Assembly (NCBI GenBank): GCA_020635915.1
Contig: JACJYU010000002.1
Coordinates: forward strand, 680,223 to 744,222
Direction of reading: 5' to 3'
Origin: Flammeovirgaceae bacterium
GTDB lineage: Bacteria; Bacteroidota; Bacteroidia; Cytophagales; Cyclobacteriaceae
Length of the DNA: 64,000 nucleotides
Part shown: positions 26,107-34,562 of the stretch, piece after piece
Layout of the letters: the number at the start of each line of letters is the position of its first letter
How positions within the stretch are numbered: the first letter of the stretch is position 1
Made by a program: the position numbers and the translations under genes
Notes under the pieces: generated by a model
The model's database searches: none
The model's input: only the letters and a program-made list of their open reading frames with translations
Told to the model about the DNA's origin: nothing

Positions 26107-27099
26107 ATGCGTGCTGTTTTTTTTAACAATGGCAAACCACCCCTTGAGGTAAAAGAGTGGGAGAAGCCTGGAATGAACGCAGGCCAGGTTTCCATCCGGC
26201 TGAAAAATGCCTCCATCAACCACCACGAACTTTGGATGATGAAGGAACAAATGGAAACCCTGGGGATTGTGCCAGGTTCGGATGGAAGTGGGGTGATTGA
26301 AGCCGCGCATGACGAAGAAGACCAATACCTTGTGGGGAAAGAAGTAGTGATCAACCCGGCCCTCGGGTGGGGCAACAACCCGGTGGTCCAGGCGCATTCA
26401 TTTAGCATCCTGGGGCATCCCGCCCATGGCACTTTTGGCGATTATGTTTCCATCCCCAAAAAACAGGTATTCGAAAAACCCGGCCACTTATCGTTTGAGG
26501 AGGCCGCTGCCGTTCCCCTGGCCGGGCTTACCGCCTACAGGGCGTTGTTTACCCGGGCGAGGCTTAGGGGCGGGGAGAAAATATTGATTACGGGGATTGG
26601 AGGGGGCGTTGCCCTTTGGGCGATGCAATTTGCACTCGCCTTTGGGGCACGGGTGTTTGTAACGTCAGGTGCGGACGAAAAGTTGGAAAAAGCAAAAGCC
26701 ATGGGCGCTTCGGGCGGGTATAACTACAATGATGCCGGCTGGGGGGAAAAAACAATAAAGGATTCGGGCGGTTTTGATGTCATTCTCGACAGTGCCGCAG
26801 GGCCGCAATTCAGCACGTTGCTTGAGTTGGCCTACCCGGGGGCGCGTATTGTGTTGCATGGCCGTACCGCGGGAATGGTGCCAGGCCTTTCCCCAAAGGT
26901 GTTGTTTTGGAAACAGCTATCCATTTTGGGCACTACCATGGGGACCACTGACGAATTCCTTTCCATGTTGGATTTTATCCATAAGCATCAATTAAAACCG
27001 GTCATTGATTCCACCTTTCCTTTGGAAAAAATCAATGAGGCCTTTGACAAAATGGAAAGTGGAAAACAGTTTGGCAAAATAGTTTTATCCATTTCATAA
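26107..27099 (+). CDS. zinc-binding dehydrogenase / quinone oxidoreductase-like MDR protein
   Basis: A 330-residue medium-chain dehydrogenase/reductase. It has the GroES-like N-terminal domain (GSDGSGVIEAA), the nucleotide-binding motif GIGGGVALWAMQFA and a typical MDR C-terminal IDSTFPLEKINEAFDKMESG. The catalytic zinc Cys/His set and the structural Cys4 loop are not evident, so it is likely the zinc-free quinone oxidoreductase type. The ATG follows the ilvE stop by three bases. Confidence 0.88.
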   Translation: MRAVFFNNGKPPLEVKEWEKPGMNAGQVSIRLKNASINHHELWMMKEQMETLGIVPGSDGSGVIEAAHDEEDQYLVGKEVVINPALGWGNNPVVQAHSFSILGHPAHGTFGDYVSIPKKQVFEKPGHLSFEEAAAVPLAGLTAYRALFTRARLRGGEKILITGIGGGVALWAMQFALAFGARVFVTSGADEKLEKAKAMGASGGYNYNDAGWGEKTIKDSGGFDVILDSAAGPQFSTLLELAYPGARIVLHGRTAGMVPGLSPKVLFWKQLSILGTTMGTTDEFLSMLDFIHKHQLKPVIDSTFPLEKINEAFDKMESGKQFGKIVLSIS

Positions 27100-27109
27100 C
27101 ACTTATACT

Positions 27110-27511
27110 TTGAACATTACCTACCGGACAGATGCCCACATTACCAGCGGCCAATTCATTGATATACTCAAACGGTCGACACTGGACGAACGCAGGCCCG
27201 TAAATAGCCCTGAGCGGATCCAAAAAATGCTGGACCATGCGAATATCCTGGTTACCGCATGGGACGGCAATTTGCTGGTGGGCGTGTCAAGGGCGCTCAC
27301 CGATTTTTCATTTTGCTGTTATTTATCGGACCTGGCGGTGGATACGGGTTATCAAAAAAAAGGAATTGGCAAGCGGCTGGTCAAGGAAACCCATCATGTG
27401 GCTGGCGGTCTCACCACGTTGATACTGTTGGCCGCCCCAGCGGCAGCAGGCTATTACCCTAAAATAGGAATGGAGCAGTTTACAGATTGCTTTATTGTGA
27501 GGAGGAAATAA
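27110..27511 (+). CDS. GNAT family N-acetyltransferase
   Basis: A 133-residue acetyltransferase. The acetyl-CoA pyrophosphate-binding motif is QKKGIGKRLV (about residues 82-91), preceded by the beta-4 strand LSDLAVDTGY. The start is a TTG at 27110, 10 bases after the previous stop; there is no ATG before the conserved fold. Substrate unknown. Confidence 0.82.
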   Translation: MNITYRTDAHITSGQFIDILKRSTLDERRPVNSPERIQKMLDHANILVTAWDGNLLVGVSRALTDFSFCCYLSDLAVDTGYQKKGIGKRLVKETHHVAGGLTTLILLAAPAAAGYYPKIGMEQFTDCFIVRRK

Positions 27512-27538
27512 AGAAGCGTTGCCTGGCTGGAATTCATT

Positions 27539-27991
27539 GTGAAAGAAATCAAAGAACAACTTTACGGGTTTTGCCAAAGATGGGTGGATGACAGGATTGC
27601 CATGGCGCAAGGCAACATCCAGGCGGCACAGGCTGCCGCCAATGAAGAGACCAAAAGCAGTGCCGGGGATAAATATGAAACTGCCAGGGCCATGGCACAA
27701 CTTGAAATCGAAAAGGCTGCCGCCATACTGGCAGAAGCAGGCAAACAGAAACAACTTTTGGGTAAAATTTCCACCGGGGCCAAAACTTCAACTGTTCAAT
27801 TGGGGAGCCTGGCCCACACCAACCATGGATGGTTCTATATTTCGTTGAGTGCCGGCATGGCAGAAATCGACCGTGTTGCCTATCTCTGCTTGTCCCCTGT
27901 TTCCCCCCTGGGCCAGGCCATGATGGGCCTCCAACAGGGAGGGCGGTTTTCCTTTAACCAGCGGCACTATACGGTCACAGCGGTTTACTAA
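27539..27991 (+). CDS. GreA/GreB-like transcript cleavage factor family protein
   Basis: A 150-residue protein with an N-terminal coiled coil (about residues 1-75, rich in Ala, Glu and Gln) and a C-terminal FKBP-like domain. The latter carries the Gre signature LSPVSPLGQAMMG followed by the FNQRHYTVTAVY strand. GreA and GreB rescue backtracked RNA polymerase through two acidic residues at the coiled-coil tip; those are not clearly present here, so it may modulate the secondary channel without cleavage. The start is GTG. Database entries of this type are often mislabelled 3-oxoacyl-ACP synthase. Confidence 0.75.
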   Translation: MKEIKEQLYGFCQRWVDDRIAMAQGNIQAAQAAANEETKSSAGDKYETARAMAQLEIEKAAAILAEAGKQKQLLGKISTGAKTSTVQLGSLAHTNHGWFYISLSAGMAEIDRVAYLCLSPVSPLGQAMMGLQQGGRFSFNQRHYTVTAVY

Positions 27992-28090
27992 TCCATTGGC
28001 AATAATAACATTTGCCTAGTATGTGGAGGGTTGGAAGCCTTGGTAAAAGGACGTTTTGTTGTCTAAATTAAAAGGCTGTTAAAATTATTT

Positions 28091-28199
28091 CGTTTATTTC
28101 GAATTAATTTTTTAAACATAACATGTTGATAAACAGGATGTTTATCATATTCTGACAGGGTTTTATCAGGTAACTAATTTTCGTTTATTTCGTTTATTT
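28091..28199. repeat. repeated CGTTTATTT motif in the toxin-antitoxin promoter region
   Basis: CGTTTATTT occurs at 28091-28099, 28182-28190 and 28191-28199, the last two in direct tandem, ending 28 bases before the antitoxin ATG. The repeats bracket the palindrome at 28127-28147. The region is distinctly A+T-rich compared with its flanks. It probably holds promoter and autoregulatory binding sites. Confidence 0.55.
28127..28147. promoter_or_regulatory. palindromic operator candidate upstream of toxin-antitoxin genes
   Basis: TGATAAACA (28127-28135), GGA, TGTTTATCA (28139-28147): a perfect 9-bp inverted repeat with a 3-base spacer. A further half-site TTTATCA lies at 28162-28168, 21 bases from the second arm, that is two helical turns. 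Such layouts are typical of autoregulated antitoxin operators. Confidence 0.6.
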
Positions 28200-28227
28200 T
28201 AATAGTTTTAAGGGAAGCCTAACCATT

Positions 28228-28683
28228 ATGAACCCACTTGACGAAATCAAAAAGCCCTCAAAAGAGGAACAACAAGTTGCTTTGGAGTCGTACAATGCAT
28301 TGGATGCAGTACTTAAACAAATCTCGGCCCAAAATCCGGAGATTGAGATAGAAGAAACCAAAGAGAAAATTAAGATACCTATTCAAGCCCTTCGACTCCT
28401 TTCCAAAATCCTACAGGCAACAGCCCAAGGCAAACCCATTTCAATTGTTCCATTAGCGATGGAGGTAACAACCCAATCCGCTGCGGATTTTCTTGGTTGC
28501 TCAAGGCCTCATCTGGTAAAATTGCTTGAAAAAGGCGTGATACCTTTTACACGTGTAGGCAGGCACAGACGGGTAAAATTTGAAGATTTGCAGAAGTATA
28601 AAAAAGCAATGAAGACCGCGCAGAAAAAATTGTTAATTGAAATGATGAAGCAAGACGAAGACTATAATATGTATGCTTCATAG
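28228..28683 (+). CDS. antitoxin with excisionase-like helix-turn-helix domain
   Basis: A 151-residue DNA-binding protein. The C-terminal part (about residues 85-135: AADFLGCSRPHLVKLLEKG then VGRHRRVKFEDL) is an excisionase/MerR-type winged helix-turn-helix, and the N-terminal 80 residues are helical and acidic. Its last 11 bases overlap the start of the PIN-domain gene. By position it is the antitoxin and autoregulator of a type II module. Its A+T-rich codon use differs from the neighbouring metabolic genes, suggesting acquisition by transfer. Confidence 0.85.
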   Translation: MNPLDEIKKPSKEEQQVALESYNALDAVLKQISAQNPEIEIEETKEKIKIPIQALRLLSKILQATAQGKPISIVPLAMEVTTQSAADFLGCSRPHLVKLLEKGVIPFTRVGRHRRVKFEDLQKYKKAMKTAQKKLLIEMMKQDEDYNMYAS

Positions 28684-29236
28684 CACCCGCTTCACCTGCG
28701 TGCTTGATACCTGTGTGATTTATCCTATTGACATTCGGGATTTGTTATTATGGTTTGCCCATTTCGAGTTGTACCGGCCAAAGTGGGGCCAGACCATATT
28801 CGATGAATTGTACAAAGTCATGATTGAAAAAGGAATGCCTATTGAGAAGGCCAAGAAACAAATAGAAAGGATAAATGCAGCATTTCCCGATGCAATGGTC
28901 AACAATTACGAAGAACTCATTGCAACACTATCCCTTCCTGACAAAAAAGATTGCCATGTATTGGCAGCAGCAATTAAATCTGATGCAAACCTGATTGTAA
29001 CGAACAATTTGAAGGATTTTGACAATGAATACTTATTTAAGTTTGGACTCTATGCAAAAAATGCTGATGACTTCATAACTGATACCATTGACTTGAATAC
29101 AGAAGTGGCAAAAGAAGCATTTATGACCATGGTTGCCCACAGGACAAGCCCCAGTCTGGATGCGTATCAAGTTTTGGACATTCTTCGTAACAGAGGATTA
29201 GTAAATTCTGCCAACTATCTTCACTCCCTCATTTGA
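28673..29236 (+). CDS. PIN-domain toxin (VapC-like ribonuclease)
   Basis: A 187-residue PIN-domain protein. The first acidic residue of the active site is in VLDTCVIYP (Asp12), and the second half has DKKDCHVLAAAIKSD and the TNNLKDF motif carrying the other Asp residues. PIN toxins cleave RNA, often tRNA or rRNA. The ATG overlaps the upstream antitoxin gene by 11 bases, the usual coupling in such modules. It is longer than classic VapC (about 130 residues) owing to a C-terminal helical extension. Confidence 0.86.
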   Translation: MLHSTRFTCVLDTCVIYPIDIRDLLLWFAHFELYRPKWGQTIFDELYKVMIEKGMPIEKAKKQIERINAAFPDAMVNNYEELIATLSLPDKKDCHVLAAAIKSDANLIVTNNLKDFDNEYLFKFGLYAKNADDFITDTIDLNTEVAKEAFMTMVAHRTSPSLDAYQVLDILRNRGLVNSANYLHSLI

Positions 29237-29592
29237 TTTAAAAAATAAACTGCACCAAAAAGGCCACTCATGCCATCACTCAGACCTAGGCCATTGCATC
29301 CGTGCCCAGGGTTAATCAATGAGCCGGTACACACATGGGAATACTTCATTTTTTGTTTAATCATTCATTTCGTCACGAGGGGCAGTCTTGAGGCAGGTTG
29401 CATGGGTGGATAGGGCAAATAATCATAAAATACAAGGAATTGTGCCAAAAAAAGGCTATTTTTGCACGACTTCAAAAAAAAAACCTGGACAGGGCCTATC
29501 AAAACCCACGGACACCTTCTGAACCAAACCCTATACAAAGGGGTTTTATCATTGAAATTAGATTGTTTCACCCTTAAAATACGCTAAAAACC
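29237..29592. other. 356-base gap between the PIN toxin and a small basic protein gene
   Basis: No supported gene. It holds a TATTTTTG element at 29457-29464 that could drive the downstream small gene, and a weak AAACCC/GGGTTT hairpin near 29522-29545. Short frames in both strands lack protein-like composition. Confidence 0.4.
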
Positions 29593-29823
29593 ATGGGAAG
29601 ACCCCCAATATTACCCAAGAAGAAGAAAGATGGCTATTATCTCGAGATCAGGAACAAAGGCGCAAAATCGGGTATCATCATTATCCGTGACAGCGAAAGG
29701 GAGATGATGCAGGCGGTAAGGCAATATGAAAACACAAAGGATGTCATCATTCTTGGAGAGCACAAAAACGGAAAACGTGTGGAGGAAAAGAAAAAGAAGC
29801 TGCACCAAAAAGAAAAAGCATAA
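29593..29823 (+). CDS. small basic conserved-looking hypothetical protein
   Basis: A 76-residue lysine-rich protein opening MGRPPILPKKKKDGYYLEI and closing with a run of Lys, Glu and Gln. The central part has a beta-strand pattern (SGIIIIRDSEREMMQAV). The high charge suggests RNA or DNA binding, but no family is recognised. It is followed at once by an intrinsic terminator, supporting it as a real gene with its own transcript. Confidence 0.6.
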   Translation: MGRPPILPKKKKDGYYLEIRNKGAKSGIIIIRDSEREMMQAVRQYENTKDVIILGEHKNGKRVEEKKKKLHQKEKA

Positions 29824-29824
29824 C

Positions 29825-29853
29825 AAAAAAGCCCTTAAATGGGCTTTTTTTTT
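29825..29853. terminator. bidirectional intrinsic terminator
   Basis: AAAAAAGCCC (29825-29834), loop TTAAAT, GGGCTTTTTT (29841-29850) and three further T. It serves the small gene on the plus strand and the convergent DUF3127 gene on the minus strand, since the A tract gives a U tail in that direction. Confidence 0.88.
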
Positions 29854-29856
29854 GGC

Positions 29857-30213
29857 TTAAAAAGGCAAGTCGTCCGTTCCGCTTGAGTCATGGGGCTCCT
29901 CCATGGGCGGTGGCGGTGAATAAGGGCTTCCCCCACCGCTGGCATTGCCCTTCTCCACTTTCCAGGCACGCACGTCCGTGTACCATCGCCCGTTGTATTC
30001 CCGGCTTTCCAAATCTATACCTACGTTCACTTCGTCCCCTTCCGCGATACCAAACTGGTCGATCTTGTCCCCCCATACGGAAACACATACCTTTTTGGGG
30101 TATTGGCTTTGTGTTTCCACAATAAATTCTTGCTTCCTCCATTGTCCATTCTTTCCCATTCCTGATTGTAAGGGAAGCAGTTGGACCACCTTCCCCTTTA
30201 ATTCCATAGCCAT
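29857..30213 (-). CDS. DUF3127 protein, SSB-like with acidic C-terminal tail
   Basis: A 118-residue protein with an OB-fold-like body (residues 1-88, with MELKGKVVQLLPLQSG and WRKQEFIVET) and a flexible Gly/Pro-rich tail ending in DDLPF. The tail closely resembles the DDDIPF tip by which single-stranded DNA-binding proteins recruit repair and replication enzymes. DUF3127 proteins are common in Bacteroidota and are regarded as SSB relatives. Role in DNA metabolism is inferred. ATG at 30213 is used; a second ATG is two codons on. Confidence 0.85.
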   Translation of the reverse strand: MAMELKGKVVQLLPLQSGMGKNGQWRKQEFIVETQSQYPKKVCVSVWGDKIDQFGIAEGDEVNVGIDLESREYNGRWYTDVRAWKVEKGNASGGGSPYSPPPPMEEPHDSSGTDDLPF

Positions 30214-30417
30214 AGGGCACGTGTTTTAGTTAATTGTTACAAATTTTCCTGTGCGGCAATTTGACGATTAATTAAGAATTATGGCAATGAAGGGGCACTT
30301 AAAGTAAACCCGCCCCATAAAATACCCGGTGGCCGTGTAACCTTTTGGTAAAAGTGGGGTTTTAATACAAACACTATTTTAATTACATTTAGGACTTAAA
30401 TAAACCTATTTAATCCT

Positions 30418-30756
30418 ATGGGAAAATATTCTATTGGCGGGTTTGAAGAGGTGGTGTTGCTTACGGTTGCCATACTTTTCGAAAACGCCTATGGCGTTTC
30501 AATTAAAGATGAAATGGAGGCCCGGTTGAAAAGAAAAGTAAGTGTTGGGGCCATGCGCACCGCGCTCAGCCGCCTTGAAAAAAAAGGCTACCTGAAATCA
30601 GAATTTGGCGAGGCGACCGCGGCCCGCGGTGGAAAGCGCAAGCGCTTTTTCAAAGTCACCCGGTCAGGAAAGAAAGCCTTGGAACAAGTAATGGAAACAC
30701 GCAAAAGGCTGTGGGGCGCCATACCCCCCATGGCCTTTGACTTCAAATATGTATGA
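30418..30756 (+). CDS. PadR family transcriptional regulator
   Basis: A 112-residue winged-helix regulator. The PadR core includes GFEEVVLLTVAIL, SVGAMRTALSRLEKKGYL and the wing region GGKRKRFFKVT with the C-terminal dimerisation helix. It overlaps the following permease gene by four bases (ATGA), the standard arrangement in this phylum for PadR next to an FtsX-type permease, so it most likely represses that gene until an envelope signal or drug appears. Confidence 0.92.
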   Translation: MGKYSIGGFEEVVLLTVAILFENAYGVSIKDEMEARLKRKVSVGAMRTALSRLEKKGYLKSEFGEATAARGGKRKRFFKVTRSGKKALEQVMETRKRLWGAIPPMAFDFKYV

Positions 30757-33362
30757 GTGGCCCACATGCACCCTTGCCCCCAAAAATGGCCCTTCGGTTT
30801 TTGAAGTGGTTTTGCCACCCTGACCTAATAGAGGATGTGGAGGGCGACCTGTGCGAACTGTACAAAAAAAGGCTGGAGGCCGGTAAGCGCGCCAAAGCCG
30901 ACCTGCTTTTTGCCGTGGACGTGCTCCTCCTGTTTCGGCCAGGGGTTATTAGGAATTTTGAACCCTTCAACACTAAAATAAATTATGCCATGCTATCCAA
31001 CTACTTAAAAATCGCCAGGAGGAACGCCATGCTGTATAAAGGCTACACATTCCTCAACCTACTTGGGCTGGTCACGGGCATCACCTCCAGCATCCTCATA
31101 CTCTTGTGGATACATGATGAGGTAAACGTAAACAAGTTCCACGCCAACGGGGACCATATTTACCAATTGTTCCGCAATATGAAACAAACAGGGGGTTATG
31201 TGGCCACTACCCCATCCATCCCAAAGCCGGCTGCCGACCTGTTGGCCAGCGATTACCCGGAGGTGGAACAGGTGGCCCTGTACAGCTGGCCCATGGAAAA
31301 AACCATAGGTGAAGGAAATAAGGCATCCAAATTTTCAGGCCGCTATGTGTCCCCCGGGTTTTTGCAAATATTCACCTTTCCCTTATTGGTAGGGGACACA
31401 GGCAGTGCCCTGGAAGGACTCAATTCCATTTTGATCTCCAAAAGCACTGCCGAGGCCTTTTTTGGTGCAGACTGGAACACGCAGGTCCTCGGAAGAACAT
31501 TATTGATTGACGGGAAAAACGAAATGCAGGTAACGGGGGTGTTTGACGACCCGGGGGCCAACTCCACATTGGATTTTGATTGGCTCATGCCGGCACAACA
31601 GTTTATTAAAGACAACGACTGGGTGAACGACTGGGGAAACGGAAGCTTTAGCGTGTTCTTTACCGTTGCCGATGAACAAAAGGCGCAAGCCGTGGCCCAC
31701 CGGGTAGTGGACGAGATCAAAACCCATACGGTGGGCGCCACCAACTCGGGTGACGAGACCCTGATTATCCAGAAATTTGAAGACACCTACCTATATTCCA
31801 ATTTTGACAATGGCGTAATCCATGGCGGACGGATAGACTATGTGCATATCATGACAGGAGCGGTCATTTTAATCCTGCTCATCGCCTGCATCAATTTTAT
31901 GAACCTCACCACCGCCCGGGCCGACCGCAGGTCCAGGGAAGTGGGGGTACGAAAAGTAATGGGCGCACAAAAGGCCTCCATTACCATGCAGTTCTTTGTT
32001 GAGGCGCTGGCCTTCTCCGCAATCGCAGTGGTGTTGGCAGTAGGCATAGCCTACGCCCTGCTTCCCTATTTCAATCAATTGGTAGGCAAGGACCTGGCCA
32101 TTGATTTTACACAACCTATGGCCTGGGCCGTCATTACAGGATTAATAGCCGGTGTAGGCGTGTTGTCCGGCAGTTACCCGGCCCTTGTTATGCCAGCCTT
32201 CAGCATTATACAATCGCTCAAAGGGGGCACAGGGCAAGGCCGTGGCTCGTCCATCGTGAGGAAAGGACTTGTGGTTTTTCAATTTGCCATCTCCACCTTG
32301 CTGATCATAGGCACCATAGTCATTTACCAGCAACTTGACTATGTGTTGAACAAAGACCTTGGTTTGAACAAGGAAAACCTTATTGATGTGCACCTTGAGG
32401 GAGACTCGCTGGAACAATTCAACGCTTACAAAACGGAACTGCTAAAAATCAGCCAGGTGAAAGCCGTGTCCGGGACCTCCGGAAACCCCATCGCTTACGG
32501 CAGGTCCACAAGCTCGGCCAATTGGGAAGGCAAAGACCCATCTGCAGGATATGAAGTCAATGTAATGATAACCGACAAGGATTTCATCAATACTATGGGA
32601 ATGACGATAATCAAAGGCCGGGACTTCTCCAAAGATTATAACGATTCCACGAATTTTATCATCAACGAAGTGGCGGCCACTCTTATGGGTTTTGAAAACC
32701 CCATTGGGAAAAGGCTCTCTTTTTGGGGGCTGGACGGAAAAATCATCGGGGTGGTAAAAAACTTTCATATGGCCAATATGCACCAGCCCATCTCCCCCCT
32801 CATTGTCACCTGCATTGATCCAAGCGGGTCATCCTCCATGATGGTGAGGCTACAGGGGAACCTTAGCGAAGGATTAAAGCAAGTGGAGGCTGTCACCAAA
32901 AAAATTTACCCCTCTATGGGGTTTCAATACAGGTTTACGGACGAGTTGCTGGAGCAAAGCTATGCGGGCGAGCAGACGGCCAGCACTTTGGTCAACATAT
33001 TTGCCGTGATCTCCATCCTGATTTCCTGCCTGGGGCTATTTGGGTTGTCGTCCTTCACGGCCGAACAACGTGCCAAGGAAGTAGGGGTGCGAAAAGTTTT
33101 GGGATCAAACGAATGGCAGATCGTTTACCTGTTGTCGAAAGATTACGCCAAACTAATCCTTATCGCTTTTGTCATTGCCATACCCTTCGGGTATTACCTG
33201 ATGCAAGATTGGTTGAACAACTTTGAGTTCAGGACGGTCCTTCAACCCACAGTGTTCATTTATGCGGGCCTGGCCAGTCTCGTAATTGGCGCGCTTACGG
33301 TGGGTTTCAAATCCTACCAGGCGGCCACCGTGAAGCCCGTAAAGTCACTGAAAAATGAATAA
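30753..33362 (+). CDS. FtsX/MacB-type ABC transporter permease with prefix domain
   Basis: An 869-residue inner-membrane protein. Residues 1-75 form the permease prefix domain (PPKMALRFLKWFCHPDLIEDVEGDL). Then comes a MacB-like periplasmic domain with TM1 near residue 105, three TM helices of the first FtsX domain near residue 375-470, a second periplasmic domain, and a final FtsX domain (residues about 750-860) with VGVRKVLGSNEW. A similar VGVRKVMGAQK motif at about residue 397 marks the internal duplication. No ATPase gene is adjacent. Members export or extract molecules from the envelope; substrate unknown. Confidence 0.92.
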   Translation: MSGPHAPLPPKMALRFLKWFCHPDLIEDVEGDLCELYKKRLEAGKRAKADLLFAVDVLLLFRPGVIRNFEPFNTKINYAMLSNYLKIARRNAMLYKGYTFLNLLGLVTGITSSILILLWIHDEVNVNKFHANGDHIYQLFRNMKQTGGYVATTPSIPKPAADLLASDYPEVEQVALYSWPMEKTIGEGNKASKFSGRYVSPGFLQIFTFPLLVGDTGSALEGLNSILISKSTAEAFFGADWNTQVLGRTLLIDGKNEMQVTGVFDDPGANSTLDFDWLMPAQQFIKDNDWVNDWGNGSFSVFFTVADEQKAQAVAHRVVDEIKTHTVGATNSGDETLIIQKFEDTYLYSNFDNGVIHGGRIDYVHIMTGAVILILLIACINFMNLTTARADRRSREVGVRKVMGAQKASITMQFFVEALAFSAIAVVLAVGIAYALLPYFNQLVGKDLAIDFTQPMAWAVITGLIAGVGVLSGSYPALVMPAFSIIQSLKGGTGQGRGSSIVRKGLVVFQFAISTLLIIGTIVIYQQLDYVLNKDLGLNKENLIDVHLEGDSLEQFNAYKTELLKISQVKAVSGTSGNPIAYGRSTSSANWEGKDPSAGYEVNVMITDKDFINTMGMTIIKGRDFSKDYNDSTNFIINEVAATLMGFENPIGKRLSFWGLDGKIIGVVKNFHMANMHQPISPLIVTCIDPSGSSSMMVRLQGNLSEGLKQVEAVTKKIYPSMGFQYRFTDELLEQSYAGEQTASTLVNIFAVISILISCLGLFGLSSFTAEQRAKEVGVRKVLGSNEWQIVYLLSKDYAKLILIAFVIAIPFGYYLMQDWLNNFEFRTVLQPTVFIYAGLASLVIGALTVGFKSYQAATVKPVKSLKNE

Positions 33363-33489
33363 GGCCATGGCCTAAAGGGTCAAACCAAACCGGAACCGGT
33401 TGGAAATACCACTACAAGCCTTCCATTCCCGCTCCTGGCGGCACCCATGCCATCCATTGGCCAACAGGCGAGGCTTGAGACAAAAATGG

Positions 33490-33822
33490 TCAACCGCCAC
33501 CGGTGCCCAACTGCCTGTTAAAAGCCAGGGCAAGGCTGATCCAATGATTGAGGCCGGGGGCGCTTTTTAGGTTTTCTTCTTTTATGTAAACGTAGCCCTT
33601 GTATTCCCTTCCTTTCATTACAACCGTGGAGCATCCATCCCTTTTGACTTCGCGCTGGTGCAGCTTAGGGCCTATCCTGGCCATTATCCTTCCGGGCCCT
33701 ACCGTCAGGCACATTTTCCCGTTGATCATAAACGCCAGGCCACCAAACATTTTTTTTTCTTCAACAGGCAGGTGCCCCAGGGCTTTCCTTATTCTTTCGG
33801 CCAACCGTTCACTATATGCCAT
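33490..33822 (-). CDS. TfoX/Sxy N-terminal domain protein
   Basis: A 110-residue single-domain protein. The TfoX N-terminal signature KKMFGGLAFMINGKMCLTVG and the VMKGREYKGYVYI strand are clear. In Gammaproteobacteria TfoX regulates competence, but the stand-alone N-terminal domain in Bacteroidota has no defined role. ATG at 33822 is preferred over TTG at 33855. It is the last gene of the minus-strand island, 4 bases after the NTF2-like gene. Confidence 0.85.
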   Translation of the reverse strand: MAYSERLAERIRKALGHLPVEEKKMFGGLAFMINGKMCLTVGPGRIMARIGPKLHQREVKRDGCSTVVMKGREYKGYVYIKEENLKSAPGLNHWISLALAFNRQLGTGGG

Positions 33823-33826
33823 TGCC

Positions 33827-34213
33827 CTACCTAATGGGTGGTGTATTTCGGTCAAAGGTTAGGGTATCGAAAAAAATGGTAAGGGATGCCAACTTGCCAT
33901 TTTTTGCTGTCCAAACCTCCGAAACGTTCCCGTTCATTTTCACGCCATTCGGAAATTTAAAGTCATAGTTTCCTATAACACAGGCATTGTCGCCATCCAC
34001 AATCATTTTTTTAACCCGCATTTGTTGAAAAATCAATGAAAAGCGATTGATCACCGTAACATATCCGGCCTTTCCATTTATTGGATCCTGGTTGGCCATA
34101 TTCCCACCAATGTACTTAAAATCGTCAGCAATGACGGCCTCCCAATCTTTCTTTTTGGCGAACCCCTCATAATAGGTGTCCAGAAGCATTTTTGTGGTTT
34201 TGGTATTATCCAT
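33827..34213 (-). CDS. NTF2-like (SnoaL-type) protein
   Basis: A 128-residue protein with the cone-shaped NTF2 fold pattern: an N-terminal helix ending LLDTYYEGFAKKKDWEAVIA, then curved beta strands (DNACVIGNYDFKF, VSEVWTAKNGKLASLTIFFD). Such folds bind small hydrophobic ligands or act as isomerases and hydrolases; function here is unknown. The start overlaps the MmcQ gene by 8 bases, so the two are coupled. Confidence 0.8.
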   Translation of the reverse strand: MDNTKTTKMLLDTYYEGFAKKKDWEAVIADDFKYIGGNMANQDPINGKAGYVTVINRFSLIFQQMRVKKMIVDGDNACVIGNYDFKFPNGVKMNGNVSEVWTAKNGKLASLTIFFDTLTFDRNTPPIR

Positions 34214-34562
34214 TTTTTCTGTTTTTGTTTTGTAATGCCCTTTTGCCCAATGCCTTTGGGGCCACTTGGCAATAGGCGGTCGCAAGCACTTCCTGTAACA
34301 CCTTTTCATTTACCCTGTCCACTTCCATAAATGTCCAACCTTGCTTTCCCCATTTGTTGTCAACGGGATAAATCGTTGGGTTTAACAAGGCAAAACGCTC
34401 CTGGTCCATTGGCGATAATTTGACCGTGGCTAGGCCATTCGTATCGTCATAGGTTGCAAATATTTTGTTTTTTACCCTAAACGATATTTTCTCAAAGTGC
34501 GGCCCAATCGTTACTTCAGGAAACGAGGAAGCAATTTTTTCAAAAGTATAAAAGGTGGCCAT
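34206..34562 (-). CDS. MmcQ/YjbR family protein
   Basis: A 118-residue protein of the YjbR fold: IASSFPEVTIGPHFEKISFRV, NGLATVKLSPMDQ and the C-terminal WTFMEVDRVNEKVLQEVL. Some members are described as DNA-binding because of structural resemblance to the MotA C-domain; the role is unknown. Starts at 34562, one base overlapping the stop of the upstream gene, so it belongs to the same minus-strand operon. Confidence 0.88.
   Translation of the reverse strand: MATFYTFEKIASSFPEVTIGPHFEKISFRVKNKIFATYDDTNGLATVKLSPMDQERFALLNPTIYPVDNKWGKQGWTFMEVDRVNEKVLQEVLATAYCQVAPKALGKRALQNKNRKNG

Noticed and set aside
29270..29413. 47-residue frame in the gap after the PIN toxin
   Set aside because: Composition is irregular and no supporting signal is present.
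33388..33401. AACCGG/CCGGTT hairpin between the permease and TfoX genes
   Set aside because: Six-bp stem with a two-base loop and no T tract; too weak to call a terminator.
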